From: Spizellomyces punctatus DAOM BR117
Taxonomy: Eukaryota; Chytridiomycota; Chytridiomycetes; Spizellomycetales; Spizellomycetaceae
Reading direction: 5' to 3'
DNA: 64,000 bases
Assembly (NCBI RefSeq): GCF_000182565.1
Contig: NW_015971552.1
Span: 431,353-495,352 of the forward strand
Shown piece after piece: positions 33,083 to 45,292 of the stretch (positions are counted from its first letter, which is position 1; each line of letters opens with the position of its first letter). The notes under the pieces were generated by a model that saw only the letters and a program-made list of their open reading frames with translations, searched no databases and was not told where the DNA came from. The position numbers were made by a program, and so were the translations under genes.

Positions 33083-35259
33083 TTACACCATTATGCTCGC
33101 TGTTCGCTCCACTCCTACAAACTCTTCAAAAAACCCTTCATCACCTTTACTACTTGTCGTGCTTCGGACACTTTTCGCATCCGCTTCTACAACCCGTCCC
33201 ATCATTTTGGCGCTCATAAGCACACTTAGCGGTACAGCACCTGTTGGGCTTTTCATGTCAGGCACAACAGTTGCAATCACTTCCGATAGTGGCGCAGGCG
33301 AAATCATTGACACGTTTGTTGCATTTTGCGCGGGTTTGGCAAGTTGAGGTTTGGCTGCAACCTTGTAGTCAAGACGTTCGGTGAACAAATGGCAGATTTG
33401 GGCGTGGAACTGGGGCATGACGTAAAACAGGAAACCAGCGACTGGAATAGTGAACCAGTCAAACAGGTTCCGCGGGTAACGTCGCTCGCTAGACAGTTGG
33501 GCACGCTTGCCAAGGTGTTGCACGCGGAGGTGAGCATGTGAAGATGCAATCTTTACATGGCCCATCGTTTCCCCGCTGAGGTCCGTTGCAGAGTCCACTC
33601 GTCGTGCTTCGCCAACCTTCAACGTCTGGGATTCACGCATCTGAGCCTCCTGCAAAGCCCATCGTTCGAAGCCAACCCACTGATGGTACTTTTCATAGTA
33701 CCAGATCATGATCACGTTAGGAATAACAATCGTCATACGTGTCCAGAACGACACGTTCAAGGCAAGTTCGACGTAGGGGTGTACAGGATCACTGGAGAGG
33801 TATCCCCAGAAGAATGTGGCAACAGAGTACGAAAACGAGGAGCGGATGGGTAAGATCAACGCCGAAGTGACAATAAGGACAAACAAGTGACCCATCAAGA
33901 TGTGGGACTCCAAGAGACGGTGAAGAAGCTCCATGATGACCAAGGGTTCATACTTGAGCTTTGGCGTCTCTTCCTTTCCGTATTTGTTAACGTTGGCATT
34001 CTTCAAGGGAATCGTTGCTTCGTACCCAGGAGCAATCATGCCCATCAGTGTACGACGCAAAGCATAACCAGTGTCGAGGGATCCCCACAAGTGACGCTTG
34101 GCCTGATCGTAACGAGCCTTCAGACCACTGACGTAGCCAGAGACTCCGGATCCAGTGCCCTCAACGTTACATTGAGAGGCAGGAGAGAAGATAGACTTGA
34201 CAATCACGCGTCCTTCTGTGGCAAAGAAACACTTGAGGTACATGTGCATGTCCTCTCCAATGGCTTCTGGCCCAGCATCCCAAAAGTTGACAGCGAGAGC
34301 GAGATCCATCGAGACAGAATATGCAGAACAGGGGATTTTGACAGAAGAGGATGGGTAAAGGTTGGAAATGACGCCAATAGACCAGAACATGTCGGTGACA
34401 CGGACAAAAACGGGAACATTCTTGGAGTTGCTGGAAAATATGGAATGGTACGTCAGCACCGAGCGGCAACAGGGCGCTGTTAAAAATCAACTTACCGATC
34501 AAACACAGTGCATGGAGCAAACATCATGATCCTGCGTTGTTCAGGGGAAGCAGTAGTGTAGTGGAAGGTAACCGCACTGAAATAATCTTCAGCAAAGCAG
34601 GTATCGGCATCCATAACTGTGATGATCTCGTGCTCGTGACGACCGGCAAGGCCACCACCGCTGCGAAGCGCCATTTGGGACGCAGCCCAAGCAACGTTAC
34701 TGGATTTACCACGGATTTCACCAGGACGACCAAGAGGGTGAACAGTGTAAGTGATTTCGTAGAAGGAATCGGCGTACATCTTCATGAGTGTTTGGGCCTT
34801 TTCCACGCTGCCCTTTTCGCTCTCCTCCATTGCCAAACAGATCTTGTACTGGGAGACGGCCCGAGTGTGACTAGCAAGCACATCAAGCGTCTCACAAAGG
34901 GTATCCATCTCTTCCTTGTAGTTGGGCAAGATGACAACGTGGATCACCTGTTCGAAGGGGAGGTCGTGACGAGTGTCGTTTCCGTCCACAGTTCCAGTCT
35001 CCTGGCAATACTTTTGAAGCCAGTCCGTGATCGAGTACAGTTTCGCATTTGTGTAAGCGATATACATTCCGTAGGCTGAACGCGCATTATTCACCAAAAA
35101 TGCAAGATGGAGGGCAAAGTAGTACAGCCCAAAGAGCACAGGCGCGTACACGGGACCTAGGAAGGCGAATGGGAGCATGCAAAGCAACCATAGTCCAGGT
35201 AACCGCTGGAAGATTGGCTTCCAAGGGACTTGTGCGAGGTATTGTCGCAGAGCCTCCAT
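33083..35259 (-). CDS. Membrane glycosyltransferase, GT2 family
   Basis: The 703-aa product comes from two exons, 35259-34496 and 34430-33083, in phase. Two N-terminal membrane segments (LPGLWLLCMLPFAFLGPVYAPVLFGLYYFALHLAFLV) precede the GT-A domain. Catalytic features are HVVILPNYKEEMDTL, the DxD-type TVMDADTCF, and the acidic GEDMHMYLKC. The usual QxxRW is not obvious; QAKRHLWGSLDTGYAL occupies that place. At least four more spans follow, then a Ser/Thr-rich tail. GT2 enzymes of this layout make or decorate surface polysaccharides. The sugar donor and product cannot be read. It is not a chitin synthase, since the QRRRW motif is absent. Confidence 0.75.
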
Positions 35260-35282
35260 ATCGTTGAATCAGTAAATAAAAT

Positions 35283-35376
35283 CTAACAGGTTATGTACAA
35301 GTCTATGTATGCCTAACAGACGTAAGAGGATGAGCTGTTTGAAAAAAGGATGTGAAAGCAAGTACAGGTAACTTAC
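35283..35376 (-). other. Probable 5'-UTR intron of the GT2 gene
   Basis: On the minus strand the sequence CCCG|GTAAGT at 35376 and CTGTTAG| at 35283 define a 94-nt intron ending 23 nt before the start codon. Reading the upstream exon into the coding frame does not keep phase, so this is judged untranslated. Confidence 0.5.
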
Positions 35377-37814
35377 CGGGTGCCAATGGGCGTCCGAACT
35401 AGAAACGAATCTATGTAAAGACCTGACCAAAAGAACACAAAAGACGTTAGATAGTGTCTCTTGTGACGGCAACGTTGTTGGCAGGGGTGCTGTGAGCTGG
35501 GTTCCCAATGATCCCACGCAAGTAGGTTCCAATGGGCTGGGTTGGGCAGGATCGCTGGCTGCCGGGGCTCGAGGAGAATGTACAAGAGAGCAAAAGCACC
35601 GAGGCAGATTGACGTTTGGGAACGTTGCAGATTCGCAGCAGATATACAAGCACTATGTACAGAGGCGAAAAGGCAAAGAGGGGGCGCATATGCCAACGCC
35701 GATAGGAACACAAGGGGCCAGGTCGAGGCGGCCCGAGTAAGCTCTTGCTGCGGGCCAGGAAATCCGTGGACGGTTTGCGCGCCCAAAGTTGATGATATCC
35801 GAGACCCTCGTGCAAAAAATACAGTTTCACAACCGTCCGTCGCGGCGTATCCAAAAATAGTAGCTCGCCGTTTAAATGCTCTGCGGCGAGAATTTGGATG
35901 CACCTTTCAAGCCAGCAACAAGTACAAGAGTTGCAAGGAGCTCGCGACGGCCTTGATTGTCTTTGAGGGGTGGTTCTTGGCGGACGAGGGGGGAAGGGTA
36001 AGAGAAAACCGCCAAGCACCCAACTCGGAAGGGGCCGTTGAGAAGGCACAGCCGCATCGGGGGGCCGATCATTTTTTTTGGCAATGGAACACGATTGGAA
36101 CCTCACATTGGATCCGGTTGGTGCCCGCCAAAAGTATCCAGTGACGTCATGTGCCAAATGGAGCGCGTGGGGTTGCGTTCAAACCGAGGGAGCCAGCAAT
36201 CAAGCGATCCAGCCAACAACCATGGAACCATATTGACCGTGGGAAAAAGCAAGAGACATTGTTGCAATCGCGCCCATCAACGCACAAGCCAATGGGAGAA
36301 AAGTCCGTTTTTCACAACCAGTTTATGGCATCTGACAAAGCTGCTTTTTTTTTTCCCACGACCAGGATCGACAGATCACACACACTTTCATCTGCTTGTT
36401 TTGCACAGTGCCCATATGGTTGTTATGTCACAAAAGTACTCACTGATAGTACAAAACACAATCTCCGGCCAGCGGAGTGTAGTTTGATGAGAAAGCGTAT
36501 CGTCAACTTGAGAAAGCTTACAGACCCGCACGCAAGATGAGCGGAAGTATAGAGGGAATGAGGTACGGTGAGAGTCCGGGATCCGCTTTTCCCCCAAGTA
36601 AGTCTGTCCGCCGTTCTAAAGGAATACGCGGATCAACTCGTTTGAGGTGAGACGCGAATGCTTGATCGTTGCGGAGTTGGGTGAGAGAAGGGGGGGAGTT
36701 CACCGCACGATTGCTCTTTGAATTGGGGGGGAGGGGAAAAGCGAGAAGCAAATCGAGGTGAAGAAAGAAGAGGGGATCTTGCTGTTCCCAAATCCTTTTA
36801 TTCTGCCCTTGGCGTTCTTGTCCATTTTGTCTACCACCAGCCTGCCGTTTTTTTTTTTCTTCTTCCGGCAGGCGAGCTCATCCGTTGTGTTTGTATCCAC
36901 AACCATTCGCAGTGGCATTTTTGACTTGTCTTTTGAGACAAACAGGAGGTATTTCCATTTTAGGATGTGCAGCGGCCAACTAGTTTGTGGCTCTTTTTTT
37001 GCCGGCACACGTTTAAAAATTGAAAGTTTTGTTTTTTTTGCGCGTTCGTTGCATGCAACACAAGGGAAAAGGGAGCTCTCTAAAAGAACATTAGAAAAGT
37101 GGGGGCAATCGACTTTCGCTTATGTTATCTGGTTCATCTGCTCGGGGCGCACTGCCACGTTCTTTTGAACTATTGAAATACATGGAGCACAGTGTCAGGA
37201 TGGAAATGAAGCAGATCGTGCCCTCAGCAGTACACACACACACGCAAGTGCAATACGAAATGGACAGGGAACACCAAGATGGATCAGCAGACGGGAAGGT
37301 CCCCCGGCTGGTGAACTTTTTGTCACCGCCCAGATGGTCTGGGTGATATCGTCCCGCCCCATACGCCAAAAATATGAGAATTCGTGCCGCTTGTTGTTCT
37401 TGAGCCGCTCTTCCCAAAACACAATCGTAACCCCCCCTTCGTTTTGATTTTCCCACAAACGAACGCGGCTGTCCCAAGTTGATGGCACAGTCATATCAGA
37501 AACAATTTAGCTAAATATGGGTATATGGACATTACACCAAACGCAGCGGGCGAGGATCTCCCCATTTGCCAACCCGCCACCACCAACGAACGAACTACGG
37601 CGGCGGGAAAAGTGCGTTGTTTTGCAGTCGGTTTACTTCAAGTCCTCGCTGGAACACCGCGCCCTCTCCCTATTCGATACCTCATAGTACCCAGATATCT
37701 CATTGCTTTTTCTTCTTGCTCAACAATCTGGACACTTTTGTTGATCGTCCCTCCCCCCAATTGACTTTACACATATTCTCATTGTCATACTTTTAGCTAT
37801 CGTGGATTTCCACC
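35377..37814. other. 2.4-kb gene-poor spacer
   Basis: Long frames overlap here on both strands (for example 35542-36144 plus and 35447-36157 minus). They are Arg-, Pro- or Cys-rich shadows of GC-rich DNA with no signature. The stretch probably holds the divergent promoters of the GT2 gene and the LRR gene. CCAAT motifs occur on both sides. Confidence 0.45.
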
Positions 37815-40327
37815 ATGGCTGCTGAACATGAAGAACGGGAACTGGAAGTGGCTGAAACACAAGTGCATCACGGAGATGGCAGTCCTTTGGTGAGTTGTAG
37901 AGATGTCAATGGTCGGTGGGAAAAAAGTCTGCCAAAAGAGGAGAGTAGATGTCGAGGCTGTGGGCATTTGAACGTTGGCGATAGTCGCGATTACCTTGGG
38001 ATTGTTTGCTCCATTGTGGAACCTGTGTCCTAATGCACAAAGATCTGTAGGTTGAAATTGTCCCATTGCCAGCAGAATCAGGCAACGATGAGTCTGCTGA
38101 AAGCAAAGATCAGTCTTCTGCCCGGCACGTCGTGGAGGAACAAGAGAACGCAGTAGAAAAAGGGACCTCGGAGACAGTGAATATTGAGACTGGCAATGAA
38201 GAGCCATACCCTTCAGATTCAATTCCAGTGGCGACTGACGATATTGTCCACGAATATGATTTGATCAACAGTGTGGTGCTCACCGACCGCACCGAACACG
38301 TCGAATCAAATCTGGACTTCGTGACAACGAAGGAGAATATTCGAACTGACGATGAGACCGTCCCTGCCGATGCTCTTGTGGACGATCGGGATTCCTCCGG
38401 CGAGCCACACCCAAAAGTCATGAGCGATACGAACGTTGACGATCGTACTGTGGATATGGCTGGGTCGGTGAATAGTGTTTTTACAGACCGCGTACATGAA
38501 TACGAGGTTGTTGACACCCCAGAACTCGGCGGTACACCCGATCTTGTTGAGGCTGTTTCAAAGTCACCATCGCCAGTTTGTGTTGGTGAGCTAAAGTCGC
38601 ATCAGACTGGACCCAGCACGTCTCCTGATGTACATGCTGCTGCCGACATTCTCGAGGAATTCATTGCCGGCACTCCAACTGAGAACCTCAACGAACTTCT
38701 CGAAGGCTTAGCTGAGAACACGAAATCTACGAAATCTACCGAACACGTTGATCCAGTCCCAGATGCCAACGTCATTCAGGAGAGAGATTTACATATCCAA
38801 CCAGAAGAGAACCCCACCAGCATCCCAGTTGAGCGGTCGTCGGAAGTTGAGGATATCACGCCTTCTGCAGTCGTTGCGTCCGTTGAAGAGATTACAATGG
38901 ATGGTAGCGATCCTGCATATGCGGACATCACTGCGCTCCCGCTGGTTAGCAATGTGCTTTCCGAAGGTAACACAGTGGATCTAACTGAATCTGTAACCGA
39001 GGTCAAGCAAGATATTGCAGATGATGTCCCAGCGGATTCTTCCGCAAATGGCGAGACATTGGCCGATGTTATCAATGTCGTTGAAATTGAAAACAAGTCT
39101 CAAAGCTCCGAAGGAGCGATAGCCGGAGAACCTGCTGTAGGAGATCCACCTGTTGCTAGCGCAGCGGAGGAACAGTCTTCTGACACTTTCCAGATCAAAG
39201 ACACACCTGTGGAACAGGAAGACCATACTGGCAATAAACAATCTTTTGAAAAGATTGTGGCTACAGAGGAACCCAAGACGAATGCCATCGAGGTACCTCG
39301 GGCAGAAATTCAGGAGGAAGTCAAAGAAGAGCCCAAGCCACAGTCTCAGAAAGAAGAACCCAAAGAAGATCAGAAACCCGTACAGGAACCTATAACCTCC
39401 CCCGTTATTCATCCTACCCCTCCTCAAACTCCTCCGCCAAAGCCTGCCCATCTCTTTTCCGACTACCGTCGCGTGTCAAGGAGCTTGGAGCGCCTTGTCT
39501 CTGCCGCTTCATCCCCAGCACCGTCTCCGATAGCTCGTACAGCTGCACACGGTGAAGTCCTGCCAGTATCCGCAATAACTGCCGCAGTGCGCGCTACAAA
39601 CCCTATTTTGGATGAGCTTCTCTACTCTTTGAACCTGATACAGAACAATGACGAATCACTGGTGGATTTGGACTTGACAGACTGCCCCGTGTTCCGGATT
39701 GTGCATGGAACTGCTTTGGCTGGCGGTCTTTTGAAGAATACCCATTTGAAGAAGGTGGCGTTGAAGGGTGTTGGGTTCCAAACCCAGAATGCAATTGAGC
39801 TTGCTGAAGCGTTGAAGCACAATACGACACTTGAGGTGCTTGATTTGTCAAATAACCAGATTGCGCCTGCTGGGGTAATGTTCTGTCTTTTTCGAAATGG
39901 GCAATGGAAAACAGATTATGGACTGCGATACTGATCGATTTATCATGATAGATCAAAGCTCTGGCCGAAATGCTCCAAGAGAATCAAGGGTTGAAGGAAC
40001 TACGATTGTCACAACAAGTCAGTACCCGACAGTATCGTTTATTGTGTATCGCACTGGACTGATAGTCATCGTGTTGTCTTCTATAGCGCGCCCCAGCCGG
40101 AACAGACGCCGAACAAAGCCTCGCCCGAGCATTGGCCAAGAACGAAACCCTCACACGGCTCAGTTTGCAAATCCGTGATGTAGCCTCTCGCAACGCAATT
40201 GACCGAAGCATAACGAGGAACAAGGAAATCGGTTGGTACTCGTGTATTGTCCGTTTTGGTAAAAGACAAAGTTACTGATCTCTTGTATGCAGCTCGGAAA
40301 AAGCGCTGGGCAGCTCAACAAGCATAG
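37815..40327 (+). CDS. Acidic protein with tropomodulin-like leucine-rich C-terminus
   Basis: Five exons close in phase to 714 aa: 37815-37889, 38051-39874, 39952-40017, 40087-40231, 40293-40327. Residues 1-480 are long, acidic and disordered (Glu/Asp/Val/Pro). The C-terminal part has leucine-rich units: NPILDELLYSLNLIQNNDESLVDLDLTDC, LLKNTHLKKVALKGVGFQTQNAIELAEALKHNTTLEVLDLSNNQI, IKALAEMLQENQGLKELRLSQQ, and DAEQSLARALAKNETLTRLSLQ. It ends RNAIDRSITRNKEIARKKRWAAQQA. That order, with a basic final helix (..AI..N.E.ARKKR), matches tropomodulin/leiomodin LRR domains, which cap actin pointed ends. The tropomyosin-binding N-terminus of animal tropomodulins is not evident. An actin role is inference. 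Confidence 0.6.
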
Positions 40328-41560
40328 TAAGTTTTGCGCATCCATGGGCGAAGGGCGACGGGTTCGGTTCTACTTGGGATGGATTGCATTATGTGATCGG
40401 CTAGAATCATGTAGAACATCTGTATGCATATAGGTATCATTTGTTTTAGCGAATTTTTTGCATAGTTTGGCTGTGACGGCGAGTGGCCTGGAGACAAAAA
40501 TAGGATTGTATCATTTGTTGCAGCTTTTTTTGCATACTTCGCAACCCGGCCTTTATCAACTTTGTGACATGTTGTATCAGGCCGATAGTGAATCTTGATC
40601 ATCTGCTAAACGTCCTCCATGAAACACAATCACAGTCTTTGACGAGCTTACGGTTCGTGTGCCGGTGACAAGGTCCCCTGTAGGTCTTTCACGGATGCTT
40701 CCCCAAACCCATAGACGTCACGTCAAAGTCTCAATGAGCACCATCGCCAACCCAGTTGGCGTCAACAAGGAACTGTAACATCCGCAGCAGCCAGCGCAAA
40801 GACATTACCAAAGGACCACGGACCGCGACCGCAGTCATGGCAAAGCTGACATATATACCAACCTATAATTTTGTTGCGCATCTTTGCGATGACGATAAAT
40901 GTGAATCTCGTTCCCGCAGTTGTCCGTTGAAACAAAATATCTGAGGGTTAGACTGCGTGGCTAACTGAACCTATACTGTCCATATCCGTCCTTTTTGGCG
41001 ACAACGAAAACGTGATTGCACCGGATTCAAGCACTCCTCACTATCAGACCCTTGCGCAAAAATGGAAGGAGCAGCAGTTTGTGCGGGTAGCCCGCTTACC
41101 ATCATCGACCGTACAAACCCGAGAAGAATAGAAATACTTCTTGCACACCCAAAATGTGAACAGGGCCTTAGAGTTGTGCTGTTGCACATCCAACAGTGCA
41201 AGCAAAAGATTATACAGCTCTACACTTTATCCTGCTGAAGTGAGAAAATTATCGCACAGGTCTGGCCAAAGTGTTGTATTGTCCAAGCTCTATGTCTATG
41301 ATCAAGACATGGAGCAAGGTACGCTGTCCTGACTTCTCATTTCGGTGCTCAGGAGTTTGCACGTCAGTTTACCAGAGTCCAGCCATTGGATCGTCGAGAG
41401 TGCCTTTTTCATCTCCTCAACCTTACCTCAAATCCAGAGACATAGAACACCTCTACATATAGAAATTGAAGAGCCCAAGCCGGGTCCACATAGATCAACA
41501 GCCTTGAGTGAGTTGGAGACCACTGGGTATGTCAAGCCCACCTACTATATTGGATTCCTT
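40328..41560. other. Spacer before the accessory cluster
   Basis: No gene with a recognisable product is seen. A short imperfect inverted repeat lies near 41176-41202. The similarity to the accessory gene family begins near 41600. Confidence 0.45.
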
Positions 41561-41767
41561 CATCAATAAGCATACAGTGCATTATGATACCTACCTTATG
41601 CAAACGCTAAATATCGGCTGCCTTGAATCCGTAGCTCTTTCATATCATCCAAACGGTATCAATGCTGCTATTGCTTCGCAAAAAATGTATTCCTTTGAGT
41701 TGTTAGCGGGAGCAGCACTTCAGCTTATCATGAACAGTCCCCGAGGCGTCCAACCGCCTATGTTGTT

Positions 41768-42010
41768 GAGCGTGAGCTTGACTAGTATTATGAATGCCGA
41801 CACAGGGAGAGAGAGCATTTCTGGTGTACCAAAAGAACGCCTTATCAGGAGCTCTAGGAAGTGGGGAACACCGCGCTGCCTCCTCTATTGCATGGAATTG
41901 GTTCCATGCAATACTTTGGTACATACAGCATACCAGCCAGGTGAAACTGCCGATTCGTTGACACGTTATGCCTACGCATAAGGTGCGCCCATGATCCAAC
42001 AGCAATGGTC
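41768..42010 (-). repeat. Repeated intron, copy A (truncated)
   Basis: This copy keeps the 3' part of the element, the GA-run, the perfect inner palindrome (arms 41887-41897 and 41902-41912, loop TTGG) and part of the CT-run. It has lost the GTAAGGCGGGG donor end. Confidence 0.6.
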
Positions 42011-42107
42011 CCTCTCTAACTGTGTTTTCGGATCAAAGGACATTGTACTTGTTGGAAGGAGCATCCGAGAAGATCGCTTGAGTTACTAAATCTCGTATTC
42101 CCGTCGT

Positions 42108-42436
42108 CTATATGAGCAGGCAGAGATATGGCGCGAGTTTGACCAGCATTATGGAAACTGATACAGAGAGAGAGAGAGCACTTTCTGATGCACCAAAAGA
42201 ACGCCTCTTCAGGGGTTCTAGGATGTGGGGAAACCTCGCTGCATCCTCTATACATGGAACCAATTCCATGTATACTGGCGCCCCAGCATACCAGCCAGCA
42301 CAAGCCTAGCGGGCACCGCGGACCGAGCTTGACACGTTATGCACATGCATAAGGTGCGCCCACTCCAACAGCAATGGTCTCTCTCTCCCTGTGTGAGTAT
42401 CGGATCCAGGGATACTGAAGCAAACCCCCGCCTTAC
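42108..42436 (-). repeat. Repeated intron, copy B
   Basis: On the minus strand this 329-nt copy begins GTAAGGCGGGGGTTTGC and shares the body of the other copies. Its acceptor side differs: it ends CATATAG. The inner palindrome has 11-nt arms at 42249-42259 and 42264-42274 with loop CCAA. Confidence 0.65.
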
Positions 42437-42515
42437 CGGTCAACTCAACAGCGAGGAACGATGGCGACAAGAGAAAGTGGGCGACGCGCGGTGGGTAAAG
42501 AGATTTGAGGTATGA

Positions 42516-42885
42516 CTACATGCAGAGAAACAGCGTGAGTTTGACCAGTATTACGTATACTGACACAGAGCGAGAGAGAGAGCATTCTCTGGTGCACCAA
42601 AAGAACGCCTTATCAGGGGCTCTAGGAAGTGGGGAACACCGCGCTGCAACCTCTATTGGATGGAATTGGTTCCATGCAATACTTTGGTACCTCCAGAATA
42701 CCGGCCAGCACAATGCTAGCGGGCAGCCGCCGACTGAGCACGAACAGGGCAATCTGGAACTGCCGAGTTCGCTTGACACGTTATGCATATGCATAAGGCG
42801 CGCCCAAAATCAAACAGCAATGGTCTCTCTCTCTCTGTGTGTGTTTGTATCGGATCCAAGCATACTGAAGCAAACCCCGCCTTAC
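42516..42885 (-). repeat. Repeated intron, copy C
   Basis: The copy is 370 nt, GTAAGGCGGGGTTTGC to CTGCATGTAG on the minus strand. It has a CT-run inside the 3' end, a GA-run inside the 5' end, and an imperfect inner palindrome. Confidence 0.75.
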
Positions 42886-42944
42886 CGGTCAACTCATACA
42901 GCGAAGGGACGATGGCGCGGTAGGTAAAGAGATTTGAGGTATGA

Positions 42945-43306
42945 CTACATGCAGAAAAAAACAGCGTGAGTTTGACCAGTATCAATGCGCACGGTGAGAG
43001 AGAGAGAGCACATCTCTTGAATTACAGAAGAACCGCCTTTTCAGGGGGCCTAGGATGTGGGGAGGTTCACCGCGAGTGCATCCTGTATCCACGGAACGAA
43101 TTCCATGGATACTCTGCGACCAGAGAACACCGGCCAGCATAGGCTAGCGAGCGCTGGGGACTAAGCACATTGCCGGGCAATATGAAACTGCCGAGGTTCG
43201 CTTGACGCGTTATGCATAGGCATAAGGCTCGCTTGACCTTCAGGTAATGGTCTCTCTCTCTCTGCGTGTACCAGATCCAAGAACACTAGAGCAAACTCCG
43301 CCTTAC
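42945..43306 (-). repeat. Repeated intron, copy D
   Basis: The copy is 362 nt and almost identical to copy E at 47441-47803. It starts GTAAGGCGGAG and ends CTGCATGTAG. The inner palindrome has 12-nt arms at 43085-43096 and 43101-43112 with one mismatch, loop CGAA. Confidence 0.8.
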
Positions 43307-43567
43307 CTTAATCGTGCAGCGATGTGACGATGGCCAGGAAATCGGAAAGAGATGCTGGAGGGGAAAAAGCAAGAGACGCGCTTTTATAACCCACGCGCGC
43401 AAGGGGTAGAAGTTCGGACACGTGAGACTCTGCTCCGTCCGATGACACCCAACACTTGTTTTTGCATATACTCGGCTGTGATAAATATATTCCAAATTGA
43501 CAATCCAGAAATGAATGGACTGCATGGCAGCAGAGAGGAATCAACCAAAACACCCACTGGACAATGT

Positions 43568-43775
43568 GCAGAGAAGCTCTGCTCACTGCGAATGATGCCA
43601 AAAAACACAACACACAACGTCCACTAGACAAATGTGCAGAGAAGCTCTGCTCAAAAGTCGAATGGTGCCAAATAAATGCAACACACTACACCCGCTCGAT
43701 AATTTGCAGAGAAACTCTGCTTATAGTCGAATGATGCCGATACCGCAGGCTGGACCATGTGCAGAGAAACTCTGC
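43568..43775. repeat. Tandem array of four hairpin units
   Basis: Four units of 55-70 bp each begin with a GCAGAG-AAR-CTCTGC palindrome (43568-43582, 43636-43650, 43706-43720, 43761-43775). Three of them are followed by a GAATGRTGCC word. The array lies upstream of the minus-strand promoter at 43.4 kb. Two units of the same type lie upstream of the related gene at 48282-48353, in the opposite orientation. Confidence 0.8.
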
Positions 43776-44045
43776 TCCCAGTTCAGCGCAATTTGACCAC
43801 GTTCATGTTTGCGAATGATGCTGAAGAAGTGTGCACACGAATATTGTAAACAAAGTAGAATCAGTTTGACAGCAAGCCATATGCATGTCCAACCACATCT
43901 CCGCTATCAAACCCCCTCGGATGTTCTCAAGCCCCTTGGGCTTGGGATGGATGATGATCGCCGATATAGCACCCCGTAAATCTACCAACTATTTAGGCTT
44001 CCGTCTGGCTGAGAGGAACTCTCAACCATTGCAGTAATAGCAGTA

Positions 44046-45038
44046 ATGAATTTCCACCTATTCTACGAGGAAGACGGCTGTGAAAATGGTTTTGTTTGCC
44101 GCTCCGACGGCAACATTTTAGTAGCCACAAACGACAACGAAATAACAATTACCCTGGGAGAAGAAAAGCCTCCTAACCTAGGCCCCTCATCCAGCATTCA
44201 TGATTTGGTCGCAGAGAAACTCTGCGACCAACCAACCAAAAGAACTGCCAAGGAGATTGAAGAGGATCTTGACGCCAGGAGGAGAGAACTGACCATCGCT
44301 CGCGAACAGCGTGATTTTGGGAACGCAAAATTCCTTCACTTCGAAAAAATCCCGCAGTTGCAAGAGGAACTCTTGCAAGTTCTTGGGACGAATAGGACGG
44401 AAGATCGCAGAGAACCCTCTGCGCCAGTCCTTTCAGCCGAGGAGGACTTTATTGCCCTGCCCAGCGACGATGAAGAAGTAAATTTCTCGTGCGCAAAAAA
44501 GGCGAAACGTTACTGGGCTGTGCCCGCGAAGAAAGCCAGAGTGGAGAAAATGAGCGTCGACAACGAGGATCTTAGGATCCAGCTCTCGTCAGCAGGGACC
44601 AGCTCACAGCATGCTCTCGAGGCGGTTCAGCAAAGAAAGCCGAGAAAGGGAACCCGGGACCGTTACCACTGTAAAGTCGATCTGTACATCAACGGCAAAC
44701 TGTGGAAACGCGATTGTGTTTTTGTGATCGTTACCAAGCAGGGCTCAGAAAGATCCACGGTCTCTGTTCAATACGATCTGTCTGAAGAGCTTCCTCTTCA
44801 AACAACACGGCCCAGATACATCATTTACCATGACAGGACGTATATATCGTTCGACGATACCCGTCCTCCCCACGCAATCACCTTCAGCAGTGCTACCGGG
44901 TTCTTTGACTGGTACCACAATGAAGATTTTCGCGGCTTTGCATTCCAGTACGCGGGCAACATCAATGAGATACTCATTGCTGACGTGGAAGGCAAAGATT
45001 CGTTGGCAATAATGTATGAGGCCCTACACCGGCTGTGA
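44046..45038 (+). CDS. Unknown accessory protein (plus-strand partner), 330 aa
   Basis: A single open exon starts with MNFHLFYEEDGCENGFVCRSDGNILVATNDNEITITLGEE. A helical, charged middle follows (KEIEEDLDARRRELTIAREQRDFGNAKFLHFEKIPQLQEELLQ), which recalls the coiled-coil linker of ClpB/Hsp104 or a UVR motif, but only loosely. A basic stretch (KKAKRYWAVPAKKARVEK) could be a nuclear signal. The C-terminal 150 aa look folded and end YNINGKLWKRDC-like through FEYHNEDFRGFAFQY-like beta-rich text to YEALHRL. Five strong palindromes lie inside the coding region (see hairpin entry), each read through in frame. No family is recognised. It is convergent with the gene ending at 45293, and the same pair recurs in damaged form at 48.5-49.9 kb. 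Confidence 0.65.
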   Translation: MNFHLFYEEDGCENGFVCRSDGNILVATNDNEITITLGEEKPPNLGPSSSIHDLVAEKLCDQPTKRTAKEIEEDLDARRRELTIAREQRDFGNAKFLHFEKIPQLQEELLQVLGTNRTEDRREPSAPVLSAEEDFIALPSDDEEVNFSCAKKAKRYWAVPAKKARVEKMSVDNEDLRIQLSSAGTSSQHALEAVQQRKPRKGTRDRYHCKVDLYINGKLWKRDCVFVIVTKQGSERSTVSVQYDLSEELPLQTTRPRYIIYHDRTYISFDDTRPPHAITFSSATGFFDWYHNEDFRGFAFQYAGNINEILIADVEGKDSLAIMYEALHRL

Positions 45039-45292
45039 TCGGAGAGTATCTCTCCGTGGAAGCAGATGGCAGGCAAGTAACGATCATATGCAACATCAAT
45101 GAGTTCCTCATTGTGATGCAACAGACTAGGTGATATACCTCGGTTGACTTGCAAGAAATATGCTCTCAGTGCAAAAGAATGATTGCAAGAAGATAGGATA
45201 TGTAATGTAAAATAAAACAACAATCTTTTGCGACACCGTCTCTTGAGTTTACAAAGCACGCTATTCGGAAGAGAATCTCTTCCGGACAGGAG

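Larger units (their letters stand above)
41600..43480 (-). pseudogene. Decayed paralogue of the 45.3-48.0 kb gene
   Basis: The text at 41620-41760 matches parts of the gene at 45293-48031 on the same strand: GAATCCGTAGCTCTTTCAT matches 46825, and CCCGAGGCGTCCAA matches 47073. A promoter-like block at 43380-43475 matches the leader at 48180-48240, including a shared CACGTGAGACTC and a TATAAAAG on the minus strand near 43384. Between them lie three full-length copies of the repeated intron at 42945-43306, 42516-42885 and 42108-42436. Short near-identical exons containing CCATCGTC...TTCGCTG separate them. A fourth copy is truncated (41768-42010). No long coding exon survives. Confidence 0.55.

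Noticed and set aside
35447-36157. Long minus-strand open frame of 236 aa
   Set aside because: It is Pro/Arg/Cys/Ser-rich, overlaps a similar-length frame on the plus strand, and has no domain signature; it looks like an open frame in GC-rich DNA.
43568-43775. CRISPR-like array from regularly spaced palindromes
   Set aside because: Only four units, unequal spacing, repeats of about 15 nt, spacers partly similar to each other, and a eukaryotic context.
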